From Oleispira antarctica RB-8 (GTDB lineage: Bacteria; Pseudomonadota; Gammaproteobacteria; Pseudomonadales; Oceanobacteraceae), in NCBI GenBank assembly GCA_000967895.1, contig FO203512.1:2937350-3001349 (forward strand): DNA of 64,000 nt, in the 5' to 3' direction. The translations under genes were made by a program, and so were the position numbers. The notes below the pieces were generated by a model, which saw only the letters and a program-made list of their open reading frames with translations, made no database searches and was not told the DNA's origin. How positions within the stretch are numbered: position 1 is the first letter of the stretch; each line of letters opens with the position of its first letter. Below are positions 37,647 through 46,937 of this stretch, one piece after another.

Positions 37647-40478
37647 CTAGTCAAGACTTAGGTCGCTGCTAGGTGACTCTATTTTTCGAAACCACTTTTT
37701 AGTTTGAGGATTATAAACTCCACCCTGAGTGATCAACAAATTCGAAATAGGCTGGTCAAGCCTCAATCCCACGACCTCTTCAAGCTTAACAGTTATCTCT
37801 GCAATTCCCATAGGTACTCCCATATCCGCAAGAACTTTTCTTATTCCCTGGCTAAAGTTCAAACGCCCCATACTTCCATCCCATTCGGTCAGCCCTAAAA
37901 ACATAGCTTTCGCCAAATGAAAGCGATCATCACGCTGAGATAAATTTAATAATGCATAAGGTACGGGTGAGTTTTCTGATAGATCATTAGCATTAAGAAA
38001 GGCATCTACCTCAGTCACATGAATACCTCTCCTCTCTTTTTTTAAATATAAATATAAAGCATCTAATGTTTTAGCAATACTTTCTTGAGACCCTTTCACA
38101 TCACGTTCGAGTAAACCCCAAAAATCTGGACCAATCTGGAGCATATACTCATTAGGCTGTAACTGAACTGTATCTCCAAGACCACGTATATTCTGCAAAC
38201 GCTGGCGAAGTTCACTTCCTTTAAGCGGACCACCTGCATCTTCAAGAATTTTCACATAAGCATCAGCCATATCAATACGATCGCCAATCTTTTGCTCTGA
38301 GTCTGCACGCGCCCATACCATTCGGTTCAAATAAACCAGTTTTTCTGAATCCCCTAATATGATATTTAAAACGTAATGGTCAAGTTCTCCTGGTAGTGCA
38401 GGGAACTGGGCTTTTAATTGTGCAATGATTTCATTACAGTGCCACTGTTTATTCAAAGGACCATCATATATTTTTTGAACAACAACTAATATGATATTTT
38501 TACACATCCTTTCAGACACAGGATTAAAGTGGGCTAAGCCATATACACCACGACCATAAAGTAATCCGCCTTGGGTAGGCGCAGCACCATGAGCACGCCT
38601 TTCATCCACAGCTTTACCCAAAATGGCAGAAGCGCGCATCGCAATTTCACTATAGTGCAAAGGCTTTTCTGCTTGTACTAAAACAGCGCGTACTGCAGCT
38701 TCTGCAGTACGCCCAAAGCCCAGTAATTTATTCTCGTCGCTTTCACCAGAGAATTGCAACGAATCAGAAAATTGATCCCACAGCAGTGACAATAATTCTT
38801 CAGCGCCATAACCTGTTAAAAATGATTTAAAGGTCATATTAATGTCTGAACGAGTCCAGTTACCATCAGCAGCTTTGTCTTTTAAGCTAATACGAAATTG
38901 ACTTATTCCAGTTTCCCAGTCATCTTTCTTAATTCGAGTAACAATATTTGCGCCATTTATTTTGATAATTCGTATTTCAGCTTCTGAGAACATTTCTATA
39001 ATGGCTGCTAAGTTCGAGTAGTTACCCATAAATCCAGCGAACCATTTATCCTCTACTTCTAACATTTCTAGATAAAGCGGTTCATTACGATCAATTAACA
39101 TTTGGCCAATTTTTATTGCAATGCAATCATCCCAGAATTCACGTTCAATAATTTTCTCTACATATTTTTTTTGTATTTGACGGACTCTTTCACGAGTAAC
39201 ACCAATCAAACACCCAACCTCTTCTAAAGTCTTAGTTCTTCCATGATAACCAGTGCGATGCTCTATAACTTCCCTATGTTTCTCCTTCAATTGAGACAAC
39301 GCATTTTCAAAATGTTCTTTTAAAGGCTTTGCAGATATTTTTTCGATTACATAGTCTTCGCCTTCTTCGACAACCACTTCTGAATTAGACTCGATTACGC
39401 CAAGCTCCATACTGACCATAGAAACCTGATCCATCAGCACTTCTATTTCAGATGATATTATATTGTGAATATCATTTGCGGATTTCCGACCAAAGTTTGG
39501 CCAGCGCATCATGCTTCCTAGACTAATACCATCTAGATCAGCCAAACAGGAAATCGATTGCAACTTAAGTACGTTTAATATTCTGACGGTTAACCCTAAC
39601 AACGAGAGGTCTACTCTTCGGATGCTTTCAGGTAATATTTTAAGAAATTCTTCAATATTATTACTGTCTATTCGACGATACATCACTTGATAACGGAACA
39701 TATCAATCTTATCGCGACATCGTCGCTCTAACTTATGCGCTGAACTTAAGTAACTCTGTTCATTAGATATTCCATACGGTATCAACTCGGTTAAGAGTTC
39801 AGGTTCTTCATATTCTAGATCTACAAGCCAATCTTCATAATCACGAGGCGCATTATCTAGCGAATAGAATTTTCCATCATGAGTTTTACCAAACAGTGGC
39901 TCTTCAGCAGGATTACTATAATCTGTTCCTCCACAATAGCGGTTGAGCTCTACCCCAAGTACACTGACAGGCTTTTTGGCACCGAATTGATAAAGTTCCT
40001 GTTCTACAATATTTGCGTATATTTCCTCTTTATTTAGAGGTTTCTTTGTATCTTTAAGAATTACTAATGCTGCATTAACGATGGTCATCTCGGTATTACT
40101 TGATGATATTAGAGATTGCTCAATTATCGCCATTCCACCCGGCTCTTCAGCTTGATAACCAAATCCTTCCACAACTAAGTGAATAGGTATTTTCTTATTA
40201 CTTACATCTAACTCAAACACGACACTATGCGAACAACGATAATCTAAGGGCAGTGCCCACTTTGCCGCCGAAGTTGATAATACCTGCCCTTTGTATTTCA
40301 AAATTGGAGGTATTTTTTGCACCTTTGGTCGAACAAATCCCACATGCACAAGCCCCACAACAGAGGCTTGATCACACTGTTCCCATTCATCCATCAGAGT
40401 CATTAAGTCTCTATGAACCCTGATAGTAGTTGGTTCATCTTCGTGAAACTGGCAGAAGTATAATTTTATCGCAGACAT
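37647..40478 (-). CDS. HARE-HTH / RpoA-CTD-like / sigma-region-4-like regulatory protein
   Basis: A 943-residue multidomain protein. Residues 131-210 resemble a HARE-HTH winged helix (TIVNAALVILKDTKKPLNKE). Residues 290-342 match the alpha C-terminal domain of RNA polymerase (SLLGLTVRILNVLK, then PNFGRKSANDI). Residues 390-445 match sigma-70 region 4 (LEEVGCLIGVTRERVRQIQK). At least two more winged-helix-like units follow (about 600-665 and 880-935). Together it looks like a transcription-machinery mimic or DNA-sensing scaffold. It lies 9 bases downstream of the 128-residue gene in the same operon. Confidence 0.8.
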   Translation of the reverse strand: MSAIKLYFCQFHEDEPTTIRVHRDLMTLMDEWEQCDQASVVGLVHVGFVRPKVQKIPPILKYKGQVLSTSAAKWALPLDYRCSHSVVFELDVSNKKIPIHLVVEGFGYQAEEPGGMAIIEQSLISSSNTEMTIVNAALVILKDTKKPLNKEEIYANIVEQELYQFGAKKPVSVLGVELNRYCGGTDYSNPAEEPLFGKTHDGKFYSLDNAPRDYEDWLVDLEYEEPELLTELIPYGISNEQSYLSSAHKLERRCRDKIDMFRYQVMYRRIDSNNIEEFLKILPESIRRVDLSLLGLTVRILNVLKLQSISCLADLDGISLGSMMRWPNFGRKSANDIHNIISSEIEVLMDQVSMVSMELGVIESNSEVVVEEGEDYVIEKISAKPLKEHFENALSQLKEKHREVIEHRTGYHGRTKTLEEVGCLIGVTRERVRQIQKKYVEKIIEREFWDDCIAIKIGQMLIDRNEPLYLEMLEVEDKWFAGFMGNYSNLAAIIEMFSEAEIRIIKINGANIVTRIKKDDWETGISQFRISLKDKAADGNWTRSDINMTFKSFLTGYGAEELLSLLWDQFSDSLQFSGESDENKLLGFGRTAEAAVRAVLVQAEKPLHYSEIAMRASAILGKAVDERRAHGAAPTQGGLLYGRGVYGLAHFNPVSERMCKNIILVVVQKIYDGPLNKQWHCNEIIAQLKAQFPALPGELDHYVLNIILGDSEKLVYLNRMVWARADSEQKIGDRIDMADAYVKILEDAGGPLKGSELRQRLQNIRGLGDTVQLQPNEYMLQIGPDFWGLLERDVKGSQESIAKTLDALYLYLKKERRGIHVTEVDAFLNANDLSENSPVPYALLNLSQRDDRFHLAKAMFLGLTEWDGSMGRLNFSQGIRKVLADMGVPMGIAEITVKLEEVVGLRLDQPISNLLITQGGVYNPQTKKWFRKIESPSSDLSLD

Positions 40479-40487
40479 GGTTATTCT

Positions 40488-40874
40488 CTAGTTAGAAAAT
40501 ATTTTTTCAAAAGGCAGCTGACCTGTTTTTAGATTTTCATCATAAAACTCTCTAATACCTTGCTCTGCTAATCGTTCAATATATTCATAGATCGGCATTC
40601 CAGCATCAACTAAACCTGCACACTCTACGGCCGCATAAAGAACACCTCCATCATCAAGCTCACTAACCCTGAAGCTAGTATTGCTCTTACCCCCTAACAC
40701 AGGTGGTCTTAGTCCCTTTTTAATGCCCAGCGCGACGGCTAGACGATATAAGTCAAACTTAATTAGCTTAATCCCCTCTTCACCTTCTTGAGGATTCAAA
40801 TCAGCTAGTAAGTCATCTAGCTGTGCGGCTGCTTCCACTGTTAATCCGATACGCCCTGGCTCATCCATGATCAC
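40488..40874 (-). CDS. 128-residue protein, possibly DndE-like, partner of the second DndD-like ATPase
   Basis: A small, mostly helical protein. The stretch GLTVEAAAQLDDLL, then IKFDLYRLAVALGIKKGLRPP, has the spacing of DndE (compare VSEKGKKQLSRL and CRWAYCLSLKE in the true DndE). The identity is too low to claim homology from reading alone. It overlaps the ATPase gene by 14 bases, which supports a physical partnership like DndD-DndE. Confidence 0.55.
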   Translation of the reverse strand: MIMDEPGRIGLTVEAAAQLDDLLADLNPQEGEEGIKLIKFDLYRLAVALGIKKGLRPPVLGGKSNTSFRVSELDDGGVLYAAVECAGLVDAGMPIYEYIERLAEQGIREFYDENLKTGQLPFEKIFSN

Positions 40875-42846
40875 TTACTCTTTCAATTCTTGATTCGGTT
40901 GCTGAAATTCGCTCTATTTGATAGCGCGCACCAATTCGTTCAGCAAAATTATTCAGATCTTTCTTAGGATCTATTTCCCCTTCATGTACGAGTAAAATCA
41001 CTTGGTCTGCCATTTTGGGTAAATAACCTAAAACATTGCTACGGTGCTTAGGATCTAAGCGCCCTAACGGGGTATCCATAACAATTGGACCAGATTTACG
41101 TGCTGTACGGTTTAAACCGTCGATTAGCGATAACGCTACAATCTGCTCTGCACCCGCACTTCGCTCTTTCAATACACGGTTTTCATGATCAATGATGGAA
41201 AGTCCATAATTATGATTAATCTCTAACCCTGAGTATGTTTTTTCTGTTGTAAGCTCAGCAAACGCATTTGATGCATGCTGTTGCACAGTCTCACGCAATG
41301 AGTCACGAAGCTGGACAATACCTTGAGAAAATACTTGTTCTAACTCTTGATAAAGATTTACCCGTATTGAACTTTGCTGACCTTGAGCGCCTTTATTTTT
41401 AGAAATCAATGTTGAAATTTGATCTTGCTCAGATTCATTTTTTTCAATTTTTGATTTAATATTTTCTATTGCATGAGCTACACGAGATTTAAGCCCGGTT
41501 AAACGATCCCTTTTCTCACGCTGGCGCATAATATGATCGGTATCATATTCTTTAATCTCATCATTTAATTCTTCTAACTTGGTTTCTACCTTAATCAATT
41601 CGACCTGTTCTTTAGATTCTTTGGTTAAGGCTTGAAGAATACGTCGCCCTTCTTCAGCAGAACGTATTCTAGATAACTTATCTATCTTTTCAGTTATTCC
41701 GGTGTAATCGTCCATATTAACAGCGCTTAATTCAGCCTGAGCTTTTAGAACCTCATACTTTTCCTTCAAGGGTTCAATTTCTGGAATATTTTGATGACAA
41801 GTAACACACGTTTTGTCATCGAGCATTTCAGTAAGATCTTTAATTTTATTATTCAGAACAGCTGCATTATTAACTGCTTTTTTTAAATTATCTCTCTCAC
41901 TTTGTAGATTCAATAATATAGGTGCAATACTGGTATTTAATACATCTTTCCAAGCCGTTCTAAGTAGCTCACGCTTTTGGTCCGCGAGGTTAACTAAGTT
42001 TCTTTCTATAACCTCAACATTACCTTTAAGCCCTTCCAGTTGAATCTTCTTCTTTTGAACCGCCTCGGTATTTTTCAACTCATCGTCAATTATGTCTATT
42101 TGAACTTGGTTTTCATCTCTTTGAAACTTTTGTTCTTTTAAATCTTTTTCAAATGAGTCAAACTGAATACTAAGCTGCCTTTGTCGCTCAGCATAACTAC
42201 TAAGCTCGTTATTATTTTTGGCATCTTTCGCCTGTAGGGTACGCGCTTCTTTCAAGAGGGATGCTAATTCATTCCGACCATTGATCAAGGCAGGCACACC
42301 TAAAACTTGTTCAATATGCTCTTTAATTTTCTCCCCTTGCTCATCTCCTTCAATTAGCAAGTTCTCATATTCTTGTAACAATTCACCATCAAATAAAAAG
42401 AATCGTGATATTTCTTCAGGTAGCACTTGATTGATTTCATTAACAATCACATCACCCGGAACAACCACTCCATTTACTCGCAACCCTACTTTCTCTTCAA
42501 AATCAGAATCATTTCTTGGTGATGACACATGGGCTTTCTTGTTTATCTGACGTCTTAACTCATAACTTTTATTCGAGTCACTAAACTTCAAACTAATGGA
42601 CATACTCCAATCGCCCATCGCAGCAGCATCCATGTTAACTAAGCTAGCTCTTGGAATTTTTCGTAGGTGCCGCCCTACCGCATTACCATAAAATCCCCAG
42701 CGAATAGCATTAAGAAAACTAGTCTTTCCACGCATATTATCGCCAAATAACAACATAACATTTTGCGTTTCATGCTGAGGAAAGATAACTTTTTGCTCGC
42801 CTTTATAAGGCATAAAATTACTAATTATTATCTCTTGAAGTTTCAT
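40861..42846 (-). CDS. DndD-like SMC/Rad50 ATPase with zinc hook
   Basis: A 661-residue ABC ATPase related to DndD. Walker A is GDNMRGKTS (35-43), and SRFFLFDGELLQEYE (147-161) is the DndD-type motif. Coiled coils flank a C-x-x-C hook (CVTC, 347-350), which the true DndD in this locus lacks. The signature is RSAGAEQIVALSLI (near 565) and Walker B is PIVMDTPLGRLDPKHR (near 590). The hook suggests end-to-end dimers that tether DNA, as Rad50 does. It sits between the small 66-residue gene and the 128-residue gene with overlaps on both sides. Confidence 0.88.
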   Translation of the reverse strand: MKLQEIIISNFMPYKGEQKVIFPQHETQNVMLLFGDNMRGKTSFLNAIRWGFYGNAVGRHLRKIPRASLVNMDAAAMGDWSMSISLKFSDSNKSYELRRQINKKAHVSSPRNDSDFEEKVGLRVNGVVVPGDVIVNEINQVLPEEISRFFLFDGELLQEYENLLIEGDEQGEKIKEHIEQVLGVPALINGRNELASLLKEARTLQAKDAKNNNELSSYAERQRQLSIQFDSFEKDLKEQKFQRDENQVQIDIIDDELKNTEAVQKKKIQLEGLKGNVEVIERNLVNLADQKRELLRTAWKDVLNTSIAPILLNLQSERDNLKKAVNNAAVLNNKIKDLTEMLDDKTCVTCHQNIPEIEPLKEKYEVLKAQAELSAVNMDDYTGITEKIDKLSRIRSAEEGRRILQALTKESKEQVELIKVETKLEELNDEIKEYDTDHIMRQREKRDRLTGLKSRVAHAIENIKSKIEKNESEQDQISTLISKNKGAQGQQSSIRVNLYQELEQVFSQGIVQLRDSLRETVQQHASNAFAELTTEKTYSGLEINHNYGLSIIDHENRVLKERSAGAEQIVALSLIDGLNRTARKSGPIVMDTPLGRLDPKHRSNVLGYLPKMADQVILLVHEGEIDPKKDLNNFAERIGARYQIERISATESRIERVSDHG

Positions 42847-43043
42847 ATTAAATTCCCGCCAACTCTTTCTAATACTTGCTCTTCGACTAAGGCTTTCATT
42901 TTTCTTATTGTATCTCTGTCTTTATCGTACTGGTGATCACTTTGAAGCTTATAACAACCTTCAATCAGTTCTATTTCAACTGATAAATTTAACTTATCTT
43001 TTACCGCTTTTAATACACTTAATGGATCACTTTGCTTATTCAT
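42843..43043 (-). CDS. 66-residue protein of the helicase-ATPase operon
   Basis: A small charged protein (MNKQSDPLSVLKAVKDKLNL, then an RDTIRKMKALVEEQVLERV helix). It overlaps the helicase stop by 8 bases and the ATPase ATG by 4 bases. No catalytic motif is present. Small proteins of this kind accompany DNA-modification-linked ATPase-helicase operons, so a subunit or regulator is plausible, but I do not recognise a named family with certainty. Confidence 0.65.
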   Translation of the reverse strand: MNKQSDPLSVLKAVKDKLNLSVEIELIEGCYKLQSDHQYDKDRDTIRKMKALVEEQVLERVGGNLI

Positions 43044-45165
43044 TTTCTTCCCCTGTATCTTCTATACCATCTGTATCGATCAATCCTACTTCTTGAGGAT
43101 CAATTCCTAGATCAATGGCTACTTTGATTAATCTATTACTGCCTGATGCATTTATGGCAGTTTCTGAAAACTGTATGCTTCTTTGTAACTCACTTTTCAA
43201 TAAAGAAATTTGTCCAGGTTCAAGCTCTATATCTAACGGCACAACCACTGCATCATAAATCACAGCGAGATATTTCCCCTTACAAGTTCTTAATACTCGT
43301 CCACGGCGTTGAATAAACTGGCGAGGATTTTGTGATGAGGCAAGAATAATTGCATGTGAGATTTTAGGAATATCAACGCCCTGATCAAGACATCGTATTG
43401 ATACCATTATTCCACCAAACTGTTTAAACCAGTCTAAAGAGGCTGCTGGATTACCTAACATGCTTGTATGGTATTCACAGGGTGAGAGGCCTTTTTCACG
43501 AAGCCCCGCCATAACGTCGCCTAATTGGTGCTGATCTTCACAATAAATTAGCCAGCTCTCACCTTCGGTATAATTTTCCTCTACCACTTTTACGGCATAC
43601 GGAATTTTTGCACTGGCTTTTTTAGCAATACGCGCCCGCTGTATTAGCATATTTTGTAAACGTGGCGAAGAAACGGGATTACCATCATCATCGCGCTGTG
43701 AGCGTGCGAATTCTCGCTTTATTTCCTTAGTAGCTTCTTCATAAGCATCTGATTCTTCAGCGGATAAATGTATTGGCTCGGGATGATATTCATATTCAAC
43801 CAACCTACCACTTTCAATGGCATCAATTAGGGTGAAGGCCGGTTCAACTACGTTACCGAAATAATCGAAGATCCGCTCTGTTCCCTGAGGGTCGCCATAG
43901 CGTCTTGGTGTAGCGCTTAAGCCTAATCTAGGGCCTGAATTAATTGATAATATTTTAGAGTTTTCTGTACTGCCAATTTCATGAACTTCGTCAGCCACGA
44001 CCATTAAGTGTTCACCACCAAATATGCCTTGAATAAAATCTGGTAGCCTAGCCGTTGGCATTGTTGCCAAGACAATACGAACACCTAACCCCTCACCCGG
44101 CTGGGTAAACAATCTTAATCGTCTATTTTTTCGCCAGGTATTATGGCCATCACCCGCTTTCAAAATTGTTGCGGCTGGAATTTCTTCTTTTATTTCTTCT
44201 GACCATTGCTTATGCAAAAGACGGTCAGGCACTAAAACAAGCGCGACACCATTTTCACCTAGGTGTTCTTTAAGAGCGGTTAAAGCGGTAAATGTTTTGC
44301 CACTACCTGTAGCGTGCTCAAATACCCCACGCTTATCTTGCTTCTTCCATTCTTCAATCGCTTTTTGCTGATGCGGGAGAGGAGTCCTTTTTGCTGTGTA
44401 GCTAACTTGCTGCTCACCTAGTTCAGATGATGTTTTATGACCGAGATTAAAATAATCGACTAAATCATCTGGTTCAATTTCATCAAGCGAGCCTTTTGCA
44501 ACGGCTTTTAACCGATCTAATGCAGCATCAGGAAAATCGATAACTTCTAAGTCACCAATCTCGCCATTCCACAATTTTTCAAAATAATCTTTATTTCGTT
44601 TAACTTGACGCTCATCTCGACCTTCGTTCCAACTACAAAAAACGTCTAATGTTTCATGATTGCCTCGTTCGTGCCAACCGGTCCAAGTTTCATTAACAGA
44701 ACCCTTAAAACTAACTGCATCTCCTAATTCATCACGAAAGATACCTAATTTTGCATGGTATTCCCCATGAGCTTCAGGCAAGAAAACTAGCTTCACCTCA
44801 ATAGCGCCCAAAGCAATTAACGTTGCTAAAGCTTCGGTATTCCGAGTAAGTCCGGGATTGTCGATGAGTTGTTGAATATCACGTTGGATTGCCTCTTCAG
44901 CAATTTCAGACTTTTTCTTATAACCCAGAGATATTGCTTCGATATCTTCTATCGTTAAGCAAGGTGAACTTATCAACCGTATCTTGCCTCCGCGCTGCAC
45001 ATAATTCAGTACATCAGGGCCGATTAATATGAATACTGAGGAACGAAAGTAGCCAACCGAACGATCGTAGCTGCAAGATTTAGAAAGGCAGGGTTTATAA
45101 AAAGATTCCACTAGGTCTACTTCACCCGTGAAGTATTCTTCATGAAGGCTGAGACTCTTTAACAT
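43036..45165 (-). CDS. PLD-like/DEAD-box helicase, candidate phosphorothioation-system restriction enzyme
   Basis: I chose ATG 45165 (MLKSLSLHEEYFTGEVDLVE); an in-frame TTG at 45273 would add 36 residues. Residues 1-200 form a PLD-type nuclease domain with HAK (137-139) in EYHAKLGIF and FKGSVNET (153-160). The helicase has Walker A HATGSGKT (284-291), DEVH (392-395), LSATPRR (416-422) and FIQRRGRVLRT. This layout resembles the helicase family annotated as a DNA-phosphorothioation-system restriction enzyme. It heads a tightly overlapping operon. Confidence 0.82.
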   Translation of the reverse strand: MLKSLSLHEEYFTGEVDLVESFYKPCLSKSCSYDRSVGYFRSSVFILIGPDVLNYVQRGGKIRLISSPCLTIEDIEAISLGYKKKSEIAEEAIQRDIQQLIDNPGLTRNTEALATLIALGAIEVKLVFLPEAHGEYHAKLGIFRDELGDAVSFKGSVNETWTGWHERGNHETLDVFCSWNEGRDERQVKRNKDYFEKLWNGEIGDLEVIDFPDAALDRLKAVAKGSLDEIEPDDLVDYFNLGHKTSSELGEQQVSYTAKRTPLPHQQKAIEEWKKQDKRGVFEHATGSGKTFTALTALKEHLGENGVALVLVPDRLLHKQWSEEIKEEIPAATILKAGDGHNTWRKNRRLRLFTQPGEGLGVRIVLATMPTARLPDFIQGIFGGEHLMVVADEVHEIGSTENSKILSINSGPRLGLSATPRRYGDPQGTERIFDYFGNVVEPAFTLIDAIESGRLVEYEYHPEPIHLSAEESDAYEEATKEIKREFARSQRDDDGNPVSSPRLQNMLIQRARIAKKASAKIPYAVKVVEENYTEGESWLIYCEDQHQLGDVMAGLREKGLSPCEYHTSMLGNPAASLDWFKQFGGIMVSIRCLDQGVDIPKISHAIILASSQNPRQFIQRRGRVLRTCKGKYLAVIYDAVVVPLDIELEPGQISLLKSELQRSIQFSETAINASGSNRLIKVAIDLGIDPQEVGLIDTDGIEDTGEENE

Positions 45166-45339
45166 TGAGTGGTCTCTGCTCCGGTGAAAAGCAATTGTGA
45201 GTACATCATTCCTTGATACCAATTGTCCATATACTTTGTCTGGGGATATGAACAATGCCCTAGTTGAGAACAATTATCAAGATTAATGAGCGTTTTGTGA
45301 ATGACTTGTTAGGCTATCTGGATCTAGGTCAATGCATGG

Positions 45340-45655
45340 TTAAGCATCATCAGCGCCTTGTGATTTTTTATCCACCAACTGTTGTTGCACGCTGGCCCGT
45401 TCACGCTTTAGTTCTTGCTTTAGCTCTTCTTCACTGGGTAGGTGGATCATGTATTTGGAGGCAAACAATTGTTTTTGATCACTCAGTACTGAGTATTGGT
45501 ATTGGTATTGGTATTGGTATTGGTATTGGTATTGGCTTCTTGTCTGGCGAGCAGGTTGTAATGAGACCAGCTTAATTCGTGACGCAGTGCGTCTCGAATT
45601 GGAAAGGCTTGATAAAAACGGCGTATGTTGGTACTGCCAAGCCTCTAGATCTAAA
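45340..45655 (-). pseudogene. YhcG/DUF1016 nuclease remnant
   Basis: The minus strand encodes two pieces of the DUF1016 (PD-(D/E)XK, YhcG) family. RFYQAFPIRDALRHELSWSH comes first and then the family end FASKYMIHLPSEEELKQEL up to a stop at 45340. The nuclease segment that should lie between them is replaced by a run of Asn-Thr repeats, and the N-terminal region is gone. Confidence 0.75.
45494..45535. repeat. Hexanucleotide microsatellite (TATTGG)x7
   Basis: Seven perfect tandem copies of TATTGG. On the minus strand, in the YhcG frame, they encode Asn-Thr repeats. The tract sits at the internal-deletion point of the YhcG remnant. Confidence 0.95.
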
Positions 45656-45971
45656 AGGTGCGATACAGTACTTGATACTCTTGCTGGATATTAGCTTTAA
45701 AAGATTCAGGGATCTGCGACCATGCGAAAACTTGCACAAATATTGGGATTGTTGATTCTTGCAAAGCTTCTTTAAAGCAAGAGAGCTGTTCAAAGAATTC
45801 ACTTTCTGAAACTGAGCCAGATTCAAAATGAACTACTAGGTCTAAATCACTGGCGTCATGGTTAGTGCCTTTTATTCGGCTGCCATAGGCCCAGATTTCA
45901 GTTCCTGAAGAAAAGCTCTGTTGTGCTATCTCACATAAGATTGTTTTGTCTTTCGCACGTAAATCAATCAT
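45651..45971 (-). CDS. mntA: MntA-type nucleotidyltransferase antitoxin
   Basis: A 106-residue minimal nucleotidyltransferase with the GSx10DxD signature (YGSRIKGTNHDASDLDLVV near residues 29-47). In HEPN-MNT systems it adds AMP units to the HEPN toxin and so blocks it. Its ATG overlaps the end of the toxin gene. The key residues are intact. Confidence 0.9.
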   Translation of the reverse strand: MIDLRAKDKTILCEIAQQSFSSGTEIWAYGSRIKGTNHDASDLDLVVHFESGSVSESEFFEQLSCFKEALQESTIPIFVQVFAWSQIPESFKANIQQEYQVLYRTF

Positions 45972-46386
45972 TTGTTTGCTGCTGTATTACTTGCTCTAAC
46001 GCACTGGCATCTTGAATAAATTGTGGCAGTAAGATAAGAGTCGTTTCGGCAAATTTAACGCCGTAATCATGTGCCGTGTTGTTTCTGTTGTCTCGGTATT
46101 CAATCCAACGTTCAACGGATTCGATTGTGATTAGATCATGCTGAGCAGCTTGGCGAAATATGTCTTTAAAAACGAGTTTATCAACGGCTTTAGGGCTGTG
46201 GAAATAAGGTTTCAAACACTTTTTAAGTAGCTTGCCTGCCTGCTCTAAGATCAGTTCAAACTCTTTTACACACGCTGAACGGTACATTTCATACTGAATG
46301 CTGTCGACTTCACTTTCTTGTAATAGCTTGTGAGCTTGCTCAAGGGTAAGAATGCGGCGTTTGAAAAAATGTGTATCGATGGTCAC
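45964..46386 (-). CDS. hepT: HepT-type HEPN toxin
   Basis: A 140-residue helical HEPN protein with the RNase motif Rx4HxY seen as RNNTAHDY (about residues 102-109); the tyrosine is the residue modified by MntA in known pairs. The start is GTG 46386; no strong ribosome site is seen. With the overlapping mntA it forms a complete type VII toxin-antitoxin pair, probably a defence or stabilisation module. Confidence 0.88.
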   Translation of the reverse strand: MTIDTHFFKRRILTLEQAHKLLQESEVDSIQYEMYRSACVKEFELILEQAGKLLKKCLKPYFHSPKAVDKLVFKDIFRQAAQHDLITIESVERWIEYRDNRNNTAHDYGVKFAETTLILLPQFIQDASALEQVIQQQTND

Positions 46387-46550
46387 GAGGGCTCACAGAG
46401 GTAATTCTGATGTCGTTGTTAACGGGTATTCTAAAGGATTCACACTCTACAAGTAATACCTTTTCTAAATCTCGCTGATTTTTTCAACGACTTGCCATAT
46501 AGCAATGATATATGGAAGATTAATTCAATACATCAAATGAGGACGTTGAT

Positions 46551-46784
46551 ATGTCTATAGGCACAGTTTTTGTAAATAATGGTACACAGGCGGTAAGGCT
46601 TCCTGCTGATGCCCAATTCCCTGCCTGCATTAAGCACGTAGTTGTGAGAGTGCTTGGAGCTGAACGCATAATATCTCCTGCTGAACACTCTTGGGATAGC
46701 TTCTTCCTGGGTGGGGCCTTTGCCACAGAAGACTTTATACCTGAGCGTGCTGAGCAGATCCCTACAGAGCGTGAATCCTTTTGA
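46551..46784 (+). CDS. vapB: VapB-type antitoxin
   Basis: A 77-residue protein with an AbrB-like swapped-hairpin start (GTVFVNNGTQAVRLPADA) and the toxin-binding tail (SWDSFFLGG, then EDFIPERAEQIPTERESF), typical of VapB. A GAGGA ribosome site precedes ATG 46551. The ATGA overlap with a vapC start is preserved, although the toxin itself is gutted. Confidence 0.85.
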   Translation: MSIGTVFVNNGTQAVRLPADAQFPACIKHVVVRVLGAERIISPAEHSWDSFFLGGAFATEDFIPERAEQIPTERESF

Positions 46785-46937
46785 TGATGACATACAATCG
46801 AAGCGATGATTATCGGAGGAAATGATCTGCACATAGCTGCTCATGCACGTTCGGAGGGTTTGGTTCTGGTCAGTAATAACTTACGTGAGTTTGATAGAAT
46901 CCAGGGGCTTCGCGAAGAGAGGTATGTTTTGATCTAA
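46784..46937 (+). pseudogene. vapC toxin with large internal deletion
   Basis: ATG 46784 opens MMTYNRSDDYRRK and then meets a stop. From about 46802 another frame gives IGGNDLHIAAHARSEGLVLV, then SNNLREFDRIQGL and a stop at 46937, the C-terminal part of a VapC PIN domain. About 85 central residues, including the first acidic active-site residues, are missing. The toxin cannot work. Confidence 0.82.

Noticed and set aside
45264-45575. Plus-strand ORF of about 100 codons ending in Gly-Ile repeats
   Set aside because: The opposite strand encodes clear YhcG/DUF1016 sequence; the plus-strand frame is its shadow.
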